A DNA stretch of 57,048 nucleotides, from positions 1 through 57,048 of the IMG/VR virus record IMGVR_UViG_3300046820_001085, one strand, 5' to 3'. Below, in pieces: positions 26,094-33,615 of the stretch. The DNA comes from a virus. Each line of letters opens with the position of its first letter. Within the stretch, counting starts at the first letter, position 1. The translations under genes and the position numbers were made by a program. The notes below the pieces were generated by a model that made no database searches, was not told where the DNA came from, and saw only the letters and a list, made by a program, of their open reading frames with translations.

Positions 26094-27584
26094 ATGAATT
26101 ACTTCAAGTTTGAAAACGCGGCAACTAAAAAAATCCTTAACGGAACAGAGGTACATCCTGATGACACACCACTTGGCGATGGTTATCCTTACTTCAAGTT
26201 TGCGTATGAAGTAAAGTTCATAACCAGTGGAGGCGAGTATGGATTTGACACAACACCTGTGTTCTTAGCAAAAACATGCGAGCTTCCACGTTGGACTGCT
26301 GACACACAAGTAGTTAACGTATACAATCACAAAACATTGGTGCAAACTAAACTTACATTTGAACCAATTACAATGACCTTGTATGACCAGACTAACGATG
26401 CTGGTGATAAAATGATCTGGGCATGGGTACAAGAACAATTTGATTCAACTAATGGCAGTAAAGCCGCAAAGTTTAAACCATTTGAAGTTGAAATTAAGAT
26501 GAAAAATTTAAGTGCGCCAGGAGCAGGAGATAAAGTATACAAGTTGAAAAATGCATTTATTGTCGATGCCCAACACGATACACTAGATTACGCATCCAGC
26601 GAACCAGTTATGTGGTCACTTACAATACGTTACGAAGATTTAGAAGCGCCAGGCTTTACTGGACCAACACCAACTGCACCTGCACATATTAAGCCGTTGC
26701 CTAAACCACCAGCACCAGTCAAGCCAGCAGGCGGTAAGAAAACTCAAACTAGTACCTTTACACCAATTACAAAGCCTCCTAAGAAAGATGCAGTTAAAGC
26801 ACAAGAAGCTCCGGCTGAACAGCCAATGTACACTGACCCGATGGGTACAACAGATGGCGCCGCAATTATGAGTGTAGCTGGCACAGCACCTAGGAAAGAA
26901 ATATCTTGGCCAAGTTGGGTTCCTTTCCTTGGAAGGAAAAGTACAAATGGTAATATAACAAATAACACAGATGGCACGGTAAGGCCTGAAACATCTGCGC
27001 CTGTTTATAATAGCAATACTGGCACAGACAAAACAACATCCCCGACTAGACCGCCAGTTAGTCCAGCTACGGCAGATTTTATCTCTCGCCGAGAAAAAGA
27101 AATAAGCCAAGATGGTGGACTAAACCCTGAATATAAAAAAGCTTACATTGAAGCTCTTAAGAAAAATCCTCCTCTAACAAGTTCGGCTCAATCACAAGCT
27201 AGTGCGGATCAGCGAGCTCGGTTGATTGCTTTACAAACTGCTCCGCAGTATAAGAGTCAAACTAGAACAGTTGACAACGGAGTAATAGTAGATAAGTTAA
27301 ATGCAAACAATAGAGAACCATATGCACCGCCAGCCAGGGTAGGAAATACAAATACGAATGCCAATGTTAACGATAAGAAAGGCGATGCTATTGTTAATAG
27401 ACAAACGACACTTGAAAACAATGTTAGATCTGCTCAAAGCGTTAACGATCAAAATGCCGCACGTCAAGCATACTCGCAAGGCAAGTTAACACCATCACAG
27501 GTAGCCGAATACCAAAAAACTGGTAAGGTAACAGGCATCAAAGGTGCACCTGGCCATGACGCAAAAGATAAATCGGACTTCTAA
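26094..27584 (+). CDS. Tube-fold protein with a long disordered C-terminal tail
   Basis: Residues 1 to about 195 of this 496-residue protein follow the gp19 pattern (FAYEVKFITSGG, KTCELPRWTADTQVVNVYNHKTLVQTKLTFEPITMTLYDQ, AFIVDAQHDTLDYASSEPVMWSLTIRYEDLEAPG). After that come about 300 residues rich in Pro, Thr, Asn, Gln and Lys with no evident fold. T4 gp48, gp54 and gp19 share this tube fold, so it may be a tube initiator, a tail terminator or a minor tube protein carrying a cargo-like tail. The ATG starts directly after the terminator hairpin. Confidence 0.75.
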   Translation: MNYFKFENAATKKILNGTEVHPDDTPLGDGYPYFKFAYEVKFITSGGEYGFDTTPVFLAKTCELPRWTADTQVVNVYNHKTLVQTKLTFEPITMTLYDQTNDAGDKMIWAWVQEQFDSTNGSKAAKFKPFEVEIKMKNLSAPGAGDKVYKLKNAFIVDAQHDTLDYASSEPVMWSLTIRYEDLEAPGFTGPTPTAPAHIKPLPKPPAPVKPAGGKKTQTSTFTPITKPPKKDAVKAQEAPAEQPMYTDPMGTTDGAAIMSVAGTAPRKEISWPSWVPFLGRKSTNGNITNNTDGTVRPETSAPVYNSNTGTDKTTSPTRPPVSPATADFISRREKEISQDGGLNPEYKKAYIEALKKNPPLTSSAQSQASADQRARLIALQTAPQYKSQTRTVDNGVIVDKLNANNREPYAPPARVGNTNTNANVNDKKGDAIVNRQTTLENNVRSAQSVNDQNAARQAYSQGKLTPSQVAEYQKTGKVTGIKGAPGHDAKDKSDF

Positions 27585-27874
27585 TGATAACATATAAAGT
27601 AATACCACAAGTAGATTTTGATAAAGCAGTACAACGAGTACTATCTCTTGGACTGTCTAGAACACCAGCTGAAAATATAGTGTTAGCATTTTGGAAAGCT
27701 AGTCAAGACTTAAACTTAGATTTTAGATCGCTAATGGATGCATCAACTGAAAACGGAACTTTAGATGTTAGCCAAGACATTCTTGACAGATTAAATCTAA
27801 ACTTACCCGACACAATTAGATACTACAAAAATGTTCCTAAACCAGTATTACAGTTAGCCGCTAGGGAGTTTTAA
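27584..27874 (+). CDS. Small conserved-looking tail/head gene of unknown function
   Basis: This 96-residue protein (MITYKVIPQVDFDKAVQRVL...) is mostly helical, with no cysteines or membrane span. Start and stop each overlap the neighbours by one base (ATGA-type coupling), placing it in a single translational unit with the tube-fold protein and the gp4-like nuclease. It may be an assembly factor; no family recognised. Confidence 0.65.
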   Translation: MITYKVIPQVDFDKAVQRVLSLGLSRTPAENIVLAFWKASQDLNLDFRSLMDASTENGTLDVSQDILDRLNLNLPDTIRYYKNVPKPVLQLAAREF

Positions 27875-28323
27875 TGTCTAAGAATTATGCTCAGGGGTTT
27901 TATACTTTACTACACCCTGAAAAATATGTAGGCAAAGGGACTCCAAAATACCGCAGTGGCTGGGAATTGACTTTCATGCGATTCTGCGACAACCACCCCA
28001 GCGTTGTAAATTGGGCAAGTGAAAATGTACGTATACCCTATAGAAATCCTTTTACAGGCAAAGATACATTTTATGTCCCTGACTTCTTTGTAGTATATCA
28101 AAACGCAAGCGGTCGCAAAGCAGAGCTTATTGAAATTAAGCCCAAAGCACAGGCAGTAATGGAACTTGCTCGTAGTCAACAAGAAAAAGCCGCTGTAGCA
28201 CTTAATATGTGCAAATGGGCGGCTGCACGTATTTGGTGCAAGCAAATGGGTGCTACCTTCCGTATATTAACTGAAGAAGATATCTATAATAACACCAATC
28301 CGACTAAGAAACGCCGCAAATAA
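27874..28323 (+). CDS. 4: Head completion protein/nuclease (gp4-like)
   Basis: This 149-residue protein contains 'HPEKYVGKGTPKYRSGWELTFMRFCDNHPSVVNWASE', typical of T4 gp4 (gp50), then IPYRNPFTGKDTFYVPDFFV and LIEIKPKAQ. The arrangement E31...PD70...E87-I-K89 is that of PD-(D/E)xK/TnsA-like nucleases. T4 gp4 is 150 aa and is needed to complete packaged heads for tail joining, probably by trimming DNA. Coupled to the upstream gene by a one-base overlap. Confidence 0.9.
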   Translation: MSKNYAQGFYTLLHPEKYVGKGTPKYRSGWELTFMRFCDNHPSVVNWASENVRIPYRNPFTGKDTFYVPDFFVVYQNASGRKAELIEIKPKAQAVMELARSQQEKAAVALNMCKWAAARIWCKQMGATFRILTEEDIYNNTNPTKKRRK

Positions 28324-28324
28324 T

Positions 28325-28332
28325 CATAAGTA
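28325..28332 (+). promoter_or_regulatory. Late-promoter-like element CATAAGTA, leaderless spacing
   Basis: CATAAGTA lies 4 nt before the ATG at 28337 with no Shine-Dalgarno. It matches the TAAGTA variant at 4347 in sequence and spacing. Confidence 0.4.
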
Positions 28333-28336
28333 CAGT

Positions 28337-28843
28337 ATGACCAAAAAATTAGAAGAGGTGTTTGGCTTTCCACCGATTGAGGAAGTTAACACCAATCTAG
28401 ACACACAAGAAACTCAAGTGCCTGAAGAAATTCAAGATGAGCTAGATGTTGCTCACGCTACAATTGACATGGCAAACCGTGTTGATATTGCGTTGCCTAC
28501 TGTAACAGATATGGCAACAGCTGAACGTGAGCTTGATAAACTAGCCAATACTGCTCAAGAACAGAGCGAGCGTTTGATGGATTTGGGATTTAACGTTGAC
28601 GATAGAAATGCAGGTAAAATCTTTGAAGTAGCGGCACAATTGCTAAAAACAGCAGTTGATGCAAAAACAGCTAAAATTGATAAAAAGCTCAAAATGGTTG
28701 AACTACAGTTGCGTAAAGCACGTATGGACAAAGAAAAGGGCAATGAAGAGCCTAATGTACTTGATGTAAGCGATCAAGGACTTGTAGGAAACCGCAATGA
28801 TATTGTCAAAGCCATCCTAAACCGTGTGGGTCAGAATAAATAG
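28337..28843 (+). CDS. 16: Probable terminase small subunit (gp16-like)
   Basis: This 168-residue protein has an acidic N-terminus and a long central helical hairpin (about 60-140: LDKLANTAQEQSERLMDLG ... FEVAAQLLKTAVDAKTAKIDKKLKMVELQLRKARM), the architecture of T4-like small terminases, which form rings that recognise DNA and stimulate gp17. It lies three genes upstream of gp17. Size equals T4 gp16 (164 aa). The link is by architecture and position rather than by a catalytic motif, so moderate confidence. Confidence 0.65.
   Translation: MTKKLEEVFGFPPIEEVNTNLDTQETQVPEEIQDELDVAHATIDMANRVDIALPTVTDMATAERELDKLANTAQEQSERLMDLGFNVDDRNAGKIFEVAAQLLKTAVDAKTAKIDKKLKMVELQLRKARMDKEKGNEEPNVLDVSDQGLVGNRNDIVKAILNRVGQNK
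28835..28842 (+). promoter_or_regulatory. Late promoter element AATAAATA
   Basis: AATAAATA overlaps the gp16 stop codon and precedes a 21-nt leader with AGAGGA before the ATG at 28864. It is close to the T4 consensus TATAAATA. Confidence 0.55.
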
Positions 28844-28863
28844 TCTTATGAGAGGATTTAATT

Positions 28864-29490
28864 ATGCCCACACTATTAGAGTATATTAATCAATTACAAA
28901 AGGAGCATCGCTATCGCATCAAGATGGCGTTTGCCCCAAGTGAAAGACAGTTAGAAGTATTAGAGCGTCATATGAAAAAATATGATGCACTAGAAGTTAG
29001 CCGCCCAGAGAAGCTAATGCTACAAGCACAACCAATGGATTTTCCACAATTAGGTGGGCATGAAATTGTTATTGTTGATGTGGTAACACGTTTACCAGTA
29101 AGTATGCCAACATTAGAAACAGAGCTTCGTTCTTTGATGTTTATCAAAGATGGATTAATCAGAGTATTTGGTCGTGACGAACCTGTTGAGCAGGAAATCG
29201 AAGACGACAGCGAGCCAAATCATGAAGCTAAACTAGGCACAGACTACAGCAATGTTGAAGCTAATCCAGTCAAAGCTGAAGATGCAAGTGGCGACAAGTA
29301 TAACCAGAATTTGTTAAAAGAGCTTGATAAGAATCGTGCTGAAACAAAGGCTGGAATTGTTAAATCGTCTGCAAAGTCGGATGCTTCGGCCTGTGCCCCA
29401 ACATGGGAAGGCCCAGCAGATGGCAAAACTAGTCCGGTAAATTCTTCTATCAAGAATGAAATGCCAACAGCTAAAGGAATCAGACGATGA
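28864..29490 (+). CDS. Hypothetical packaging-block protein
   Basis: This 208-residue protein has a compact N-terminal part (1-105: YRIKMAFAPSERQLEVLERHMKKYDALEVSRPEK, GGHEIVIVDVVTRLPVSMPTLETELRSLM) followed by an acidic, disordered C-terminus ending KGIRR. A ferredoxin-like alpha/beta fold is suggested by strand-helix-strand order but is not proved. The stop overlaps the next start by 4 bases. Its location between gp16-like and gp17 suggests a virion or packaging role; function unknown. Confidence 0.65.
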   Translation: MPTLLEYINQLQKEHRYRIKMAFAPSERQLEVLERHMKKYDALEVSRPEKLMLQAQPMDFPQLGGHEIVIVDVVTRLPVSMPTLETELRSLMFIKDGLIRVFGRDEPVEQEIEDDSEPNHEAKLGTDYSNVEANPVKAEDASGDKYNQNLLKELDKNRAETKAGIVKSSAKSDASACAPTWEGPADGKTSPVNSSIKNEMPTAKGIRR

Positions 29491-30419
29491 AAACAAATAA
29501 ACAATTAAACGAAGGCATTCGTATTGCCAAAGAAGGCATAGAAGAATGTTGGGATGACATGGGAGGTCAAACTATGACACAAGGTAATGGCGAACAAATG
29601 TCAGTAACAATTTCTATGCCAGGAAAGAATATTAGTGTTACTACAGATAGTGCCGAAGAAATCGGTAGCATTTTACGTTTAGCAGGTATCAACATTGGTG
29701 GCGGTAGCGTTGCCGGTGATGTTGATGGTGACGGAGATCACGACATAGCAGACCATGCCGCAGAATTATCTGGCGGTGACGAAACAGTAATGTACGTTGG
29801 TGCAGGCAATCCTGAATCAGGTCCAGAAGAAATGTCTGAACCAGAAGAAATGTCTGAACCAGAAGAAGAACCACGTGAAGCAGTGGGAGATACTTCAACC
29901 ACACACAAAGGTGGCACAGTAACACAAACAGCAACAGGCTTAAAGCACCAAGCTGGTTCTGGTAGCTACGGTGGTAGCGATAAAGAAGAAGAAGACAAGC
30001 CTACTTCTATGTACAAGCAAAGTGCAATTCCTGATAAGGAAGTTGAAGAGTCTAAGAAGCCAGATGATGATGGTGACGGTGTTCCAAATTGGGCCGACAA
30101 GCACGAAGGCGAAGATGACCAAGACTTCAAAGAGTCTGCACGTATTCTTCAACTTGCTGGTGTAACTAACGAAGCACAAAGCGCCGCACAAAAGGCCGCA
30201 TTTGCAAAAATGATTGCAAAGAAAAGTGGCAAGTCTGATGATTCCAATGACAGCGGCAGTGATGCATCTGACGATATGGGCAGTGACAAAGACAAAGAAG
30301 TTAAGGAAGAAGCTCCTGCTACTAACTCTGTATTCGGTCAAGGTGTATACGAAGCAATGCGTAACACTGGCGACGACATAGATGACATGGTTGAAGATTA
30401 CCTAGACTATTTAGAATGA
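29487..30419 (+). CDS. Acidic protein with two calcium-loop motifs and LAG motifs
   Basis: This 310-residue, strongly acidic protein has two EF-hand/dockerin-like Ca2+ loops, DVDGDGDHDIADH (78-90) and DDDGDGVPNWAD (193-204), and two copies of a hydrophobic LAG motif, SILRLAGI (61-68) and ARILQLAGV (218-226). A perfect short repeat PEEMSEPEEMSEPEEE occurs near 113-128. It overlaps both neighbours by 4 bases. It is probably a virion or core component whose fold is stabilised by calcium; this is inference, and I know no named family. Confidence 0.7.
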   Translation: MKTNKQLNEGIRIAKEGIEECWDDMGGQTMTQGNGEQMSVTISMPGKNISVTTDSAEEIGSILRLAGINIGGGSVAGDVDGDGDHDIADHAAELSGGDETVMYVGAGNPESGPEEMSEPEEMSEPEEEPREAVGDTSTTHKGGTVTQTATGLKHQAGSGSYGGSDKEEEDKPTSMYKQSAIPDKEVEESKKPDDDGDGVPNWADKHEGEDDQDFKESARILQLAGVTNEAQSAAQKAAFAKMIAKKSGKSDDSNDSGSDASDDMGSDKDKEVKEEAPATNSVFGQGVYEAMRNTGDDIDDMVEDYLDYLE

Positions 30420-31141
30420 TGGACAAAAGCCGAGAAGAAGAAAAAGCAGAAATCCTGGCAAGTTTAGAAGCAGGACACTTGCATTCTAGCGAAATTGAGT
30501 ATGCGCTGTCAGGCACCAAGTGGGATCCACTTGCACCGCAAGGCGTAGGCGAAAGCCAAGCAGCTCGTATTATTGCATTGGCTGGCTTAGGTGAAGGCAA
30601 CGCATCTGCACACGACTATGTTGATTACAAAAACGCACGTGGTGAAGAACCACCAGAGCAATTGGTAATGCAACCTGGTGTTGAGTACGACCCTGACACA
30701 GGAATCATTTCAGTTAGAAATGCTACATCATTGGCAAACACGCATCGTTCAATTGAAGCGGCAGGTTGGCAAAAAGTACAAGGTGCGGCTCATCCAAATC
30801 CAGCAGGTGCCGGTAATGCACGTCAAGCAGGTGATACAGCTTATCAACTTGAAGCCGCTGAAGAAATGTCACGTATTGTTGCATTAGCAGGCTTAGACGA
30901 AGCACGTTTAATGAATGCTCCAGATGGCACAAGCATGCCAGAACCAAAAGAGTATACCATTACAAGCAAGCTAGGCAAAGGTGCAGGCCATAAAGACTAC
31001 GGTCAAAACCGTGCAAATGGCCAAGGAGAAAACCCAATGGGTATGCACACAGCAGACATTGACAGCGTTGAAGAAGCGTTTCAATCTGCTATGGGCGAAT
31101 ACCGCAAGTTTGTCGCTGAGAACGTTGCTCGTAAAAAGTAA
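30416..31141 (+). CDS. LAG-motif protein upstream of terminase
   Basis: This 241-residue protein carries two LAG motifs, ARIIALAGL (50-58) and SRIVALAGL (152-160), at about 100-residue spacing, within Gly/Ala/Glu-rich sequence. The start overlaps the upstream stop by 4 bases (ATGA); adjacent ATGs at 30416 and 30419 are both possible. It ends 12 nt before gp17. The shared motif with the preceding protein and with the scaffold C-terminus hints at a common binding partner in the head. No catalytic motif; function unknown. Confidence 0.65.
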   Translation: MMDKSREEEKAEILASLEAGHLHSSEIEYALSGTKWDPLAPQGVGESQAARIIALAGLGEGNASAHDYVDYKNARGEEPPEQLVMQPGVEYDPDTGIISVRNATSLANTHRSIEAAGWQKVQGAAHPNPAGAGNARQAGDTAYQLEAAEEMSRIVALAGLDEARLMNAPDGTSMPEPKEYTITSKLGKGAGHKDYGQNRANGQGENPMGMHTADIDSVEEAFQSAMGEYRKFVAENVARKK

Positions 31142-31153
31142 TAGGAGGCCCTA

Positions 31154-32704
31154 GTGGCTACTGAAAATACTTTTGTAAAGTCACCTTTCAAAGTAGAAAA
31201 GTTCACGGACGATCAAGTCCGTGAGCTTGCCTTATGTGCCCAAGATCCTGTGTACTTTATTGACACATACTGCTGGGTACAGCATCCAACCAAAGGTAAG
31301 GTACCTTTTAAACTATTTGATTACCAACGTGAACTAATTGATTGTTATCATAACAATCGTTATAGCATCAACATGCTGGGACGACAGATGGGCAAGACTG
31401 CATGTGCTGCCGCTTACCTTGTTTGGCGAGCTATGTTTATGTCGGATCAAACAATTCTAATTGCCGCGCACAAGTTTGCCGGTGCACAAGAGATTATGCA
31501 ACGTGTTCGTTATACGTACGAAACATTGCCAACTTTCTTAAAAGCTGGTGCTACTAGTTATAACAAGGGTAGCATTGACTTTGATAATGGTAGTCGTATT
31601 ATTTCAACTACCACAACAGAAACAACTGCTCGTGGTATGTCACTATCGCTAATCTATTGCGATGAGTTTGCATTCGTTAAGCCACGTATTGCTAGTGAGT
31701 TTTGGACTTCTATTTCACCTACATTGTCAACAGGTGGTAAGTGTATTATTACAAGTACTCCTAACCAGGATGATGACCAGTTTGCTCAGATCTGGAAGGA
31801 AGCTACAAAGAACATTGATGCGTTTGGAAACAAACAAGCACTTGGACGTAACGGCTTTGCCAGCATTAAATTTATCTGGAGCGACCACCCCGACCGCGAT
31901 GAAGCTTGGGCACAAGTTGAACGTATTAAGATTGGTGAAGAACGCTTCTTACGCGAACATGAATGTGAATTCATTATTGCAGATGAAACGTTAGTTAACT
32001 CAATGAAGTTGGTAACAATGGAAAGCCGCGAACCTAGTGGCAAGCTTGGACAAGTTAGAATTTTCAAATATCCAGAAAACCAAGGTGCGTATGTTATTGG
32101 CTGGGATCCGAGTTTGGGCACAGGCGGAGACCCTGCGGCTATTCAAGTGTTTAAGCTACCTGAGCTTGAACAAATTGCTGAATGGCAACATAACAAAACT
32201 GACATACAAGGACAGCTTAGAACTCTTGTTGCTATCTTAAAGTGGCTTAAAGATGAAACACATAACTCTGCTGAATTGTACTGGTCAGTGGAAAATAATA
32301 CAATTGGTGAAGCGGCACTTATTAGCATCCGTGAGTTTGGTGAAGAACATATTCCAGGTACGTTTGTACAGGAAGTTAGACGTGCAGGACAAAACAGAGG
32401 TCGCCGTGGATTTAACACAAGTCACAAAACTAAAATCTCTGCGTGTATGCGACTAAAGAACTATGTTGAAAGTGATAAGATGACAATTTACAGTCACAAC
32501 TTATTGCGTGAACTTAAGAACTTTATTGCCCGTGGAGCAAGTTTTGCGGCCAAAGACGGCGAAACAGATGACTTAGTAATGGCAACTATATTAACACTAC
32601 GTATGGTTGAAGTTATTATGACCTGGGATTCTAAAACATATGATAGGCTAATAAATGCCGGCACAGATGACGTTTTAAGACCTATGCCAATCGGCTTCTT
32701 ATAA
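31154..32704 (+). CDS. 17: Terminase large subunit (gp17-like)
   Basis: This 516-residue packaging motor begins at a GTG preceded by AGGAGG. ATPase domain: Walker A GRQMGKT (76-82), Walker B LIYCDE (166-171), coupling motif STPN (201-204). The C-terminal RNase H-like nuclease has IGWDPSLGTGGDP (D318), VENNTIGE (E380) and DGETDDLVMA (D472/D473). It translocates DNA into proheads and cuts headful concatemers. T4 gp17 is 610 aa; the shorter length is usual in aquatic relatives. All catalytic residues are present. Confidence 0.97.
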   Translation: MATENTFVKSPFKVEKFTDDQVRELALCAQDPVYFIDTYCWVQHPTKGKVPFKLFDYQRELIDCYHNNRYSINMLGRQMGKTACAAAYLVWRAMFMSDQTILIAAHKFAGAQEIMQRVRYTYETLPTFLKAGATSYNKGSIDFDNGSRIISTTTTETTARGMSLSLIYCDEFAFVKPRIASEFWTSISPTLSTGGKCIITSTPNQDDDQFAQIWKEATKNIDAFGNKQALGRNGFASIKFIWSDHPDRDEAWAQVERIKIGEERFLREHECEFIIADETLVNSMKLVTMESREPSGKLGQVRIFKYPENQGAYVIGWDPSLGTGGDPAAIQVFKLPELEQIAEWQHNKTDIQGQLRTLVAILKWLKDETHNSAELYWSVENNTIGEAALISIREFGEEHIPGTFVQEVRRAGQNRGRRGFNTSHKTKISACMRLKNYVESDKMTIYSHNLLRELKNFIARGASFAAKDGETDDLVMATILTLRMVEVIMTWDSKTYDRLINAGTDDVLRPMPIGFL

Positions 32705-32711
32705 CTAAATA
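32705..32711 (+). promoter_or_regulatory. Late promoter element CTAAATA, leaderless spacing
   Basis: CTAAATA begins at the base after the gp17 stop and is followed by 5 nt and the ATG at 32717, with no Shine-Dalgarno in that gap. Confidence 0.6.
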
Positions 32712-32716
32712 TAACT

Positions 32717-33568
32717 ATGTCAACAAAAGATGATTTAACCCGCGAAATTGCTGCCGCTGTAGCAGGAGTTAGCCATGATGCTAATTTCAAAGACGAAGAC
32801 GGCAAAAGTACACTTGATCAAAGTAATGCCATTTATCAGTATCTTCCAAAGCAAGGTGTAATGGTAATGGTTAACCACGAAAACACTGATGTTGAAGTTT
32901 GGTTTGATCCAGACAAAACAGACAAAGATTGGTTTGAAGAAAAACTAAAGCCAATGGTACAATCCATTGCCCGCCGTTACTTGTACGGCACAACTGTTCG
33001 TAGCTACGCTGGCGATATTACACCTAAGCAAATGGCTCACAGAACCGATGTACACGAAAGTCGCAACAGTTTAAAGATTAGCTATCATCCGCTAGGTAGC
33101 ACTAAAATTCGTGTGGCACACTCTAAAAGTGTTACAGAAGAAAAGCCAGGCGCACGTAGTCGTAACATTAAGGCCCTGTTCATTGAGAAAGATGGAGAGC
33201 GTTTTCGTTTCCCATATAATCATTTGTTAGGTGCTAGAGTAATGGCACTACATGTTGAAAGTGGTGGCAAGCCCTGGGATGATGCCGGTTCTAAGATTTT
33301 AGAAATCAGTCGCCGCCGCAAAGACATGATGGAACTACTACGCTGGAGCAAGAAAGTTGAAAACAATGTTCAGCTTGATGAAATTCGTAAACGTGGGCAA
33401 GATGAAGTTATTATGCTTCGTCGTATGATGGAACGTGCCGCACGTACAGGTGACCTCTCTGGCGTAGTTGATTATAAACTGCCAGATAAAAATGCTGTTA
33501 CTGAACAGTCTTATGTAAACGAAGCTGTTAGTGAATTAGACGCTACACTAGGTAAGTTACTAGGTTAA
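32717..33568 (+). CDS. Conserved phage protein of unknown function after terminase
   Basis: This 283-residue mixed alpha/beta protein includes AIYQYLPKQGVMVMVNHENTDVEVWF, KPMVQSIARRYLYGTTVRSYAG, LKISYHPLGSTKIRVAHSKSV and a long charged helix (about 200-250: SRRRKDMMELLRWSKKVENN). No catalytic motif is evident. It starts from a leaderless-type late promoter and is followed by a bidirectional terminator. It seems to be a soluble virion or packaging factor; not recognised as a named family. Confidence 0.75.
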   Translation: MSTKDDLTREIAAAVAGVSHDANFKDEDGKSTLDQSNAIYQYLPKQGVMVMVNHENTDVEVWFDPDKTDKDWFEEKLKPMVQSIARRYLYGTTVRSYAGDITPKQMAHRTDVHESRNSLKISYHPLGSTKIRVAHSKSVTEEKPGARSRNIKALFIEKDGERFRFPYNHLLGARVMALHVESGGKPWDDAGSKILEISRRRKDMMELLRWSKKVENNVQLDEIRKRGQDEVIMLRRMMERAARTGDLSGVVDYKLPDKNAVTEQSYVNEAVSELDATLGKLLG

Positions 33569-33588
33569 CTCAATTTAACTTCCAAAGA

Positions 33589-33612
33589 AAAAGCCCCTTG
33601 CGGGGCTTTTTT
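33589..33612. terminator. Bidirectional terminator between convergent genes
   Basis: AAAAGCCCC-TTGC-GGGGCTTTT with T/A runs on both sides lies between the plus-strand gene ending at 33568 and the minus-strand fibre ending at 33616. It can serve both. Confidence 0.85.
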
Positions 33613-33615
33613 GTT

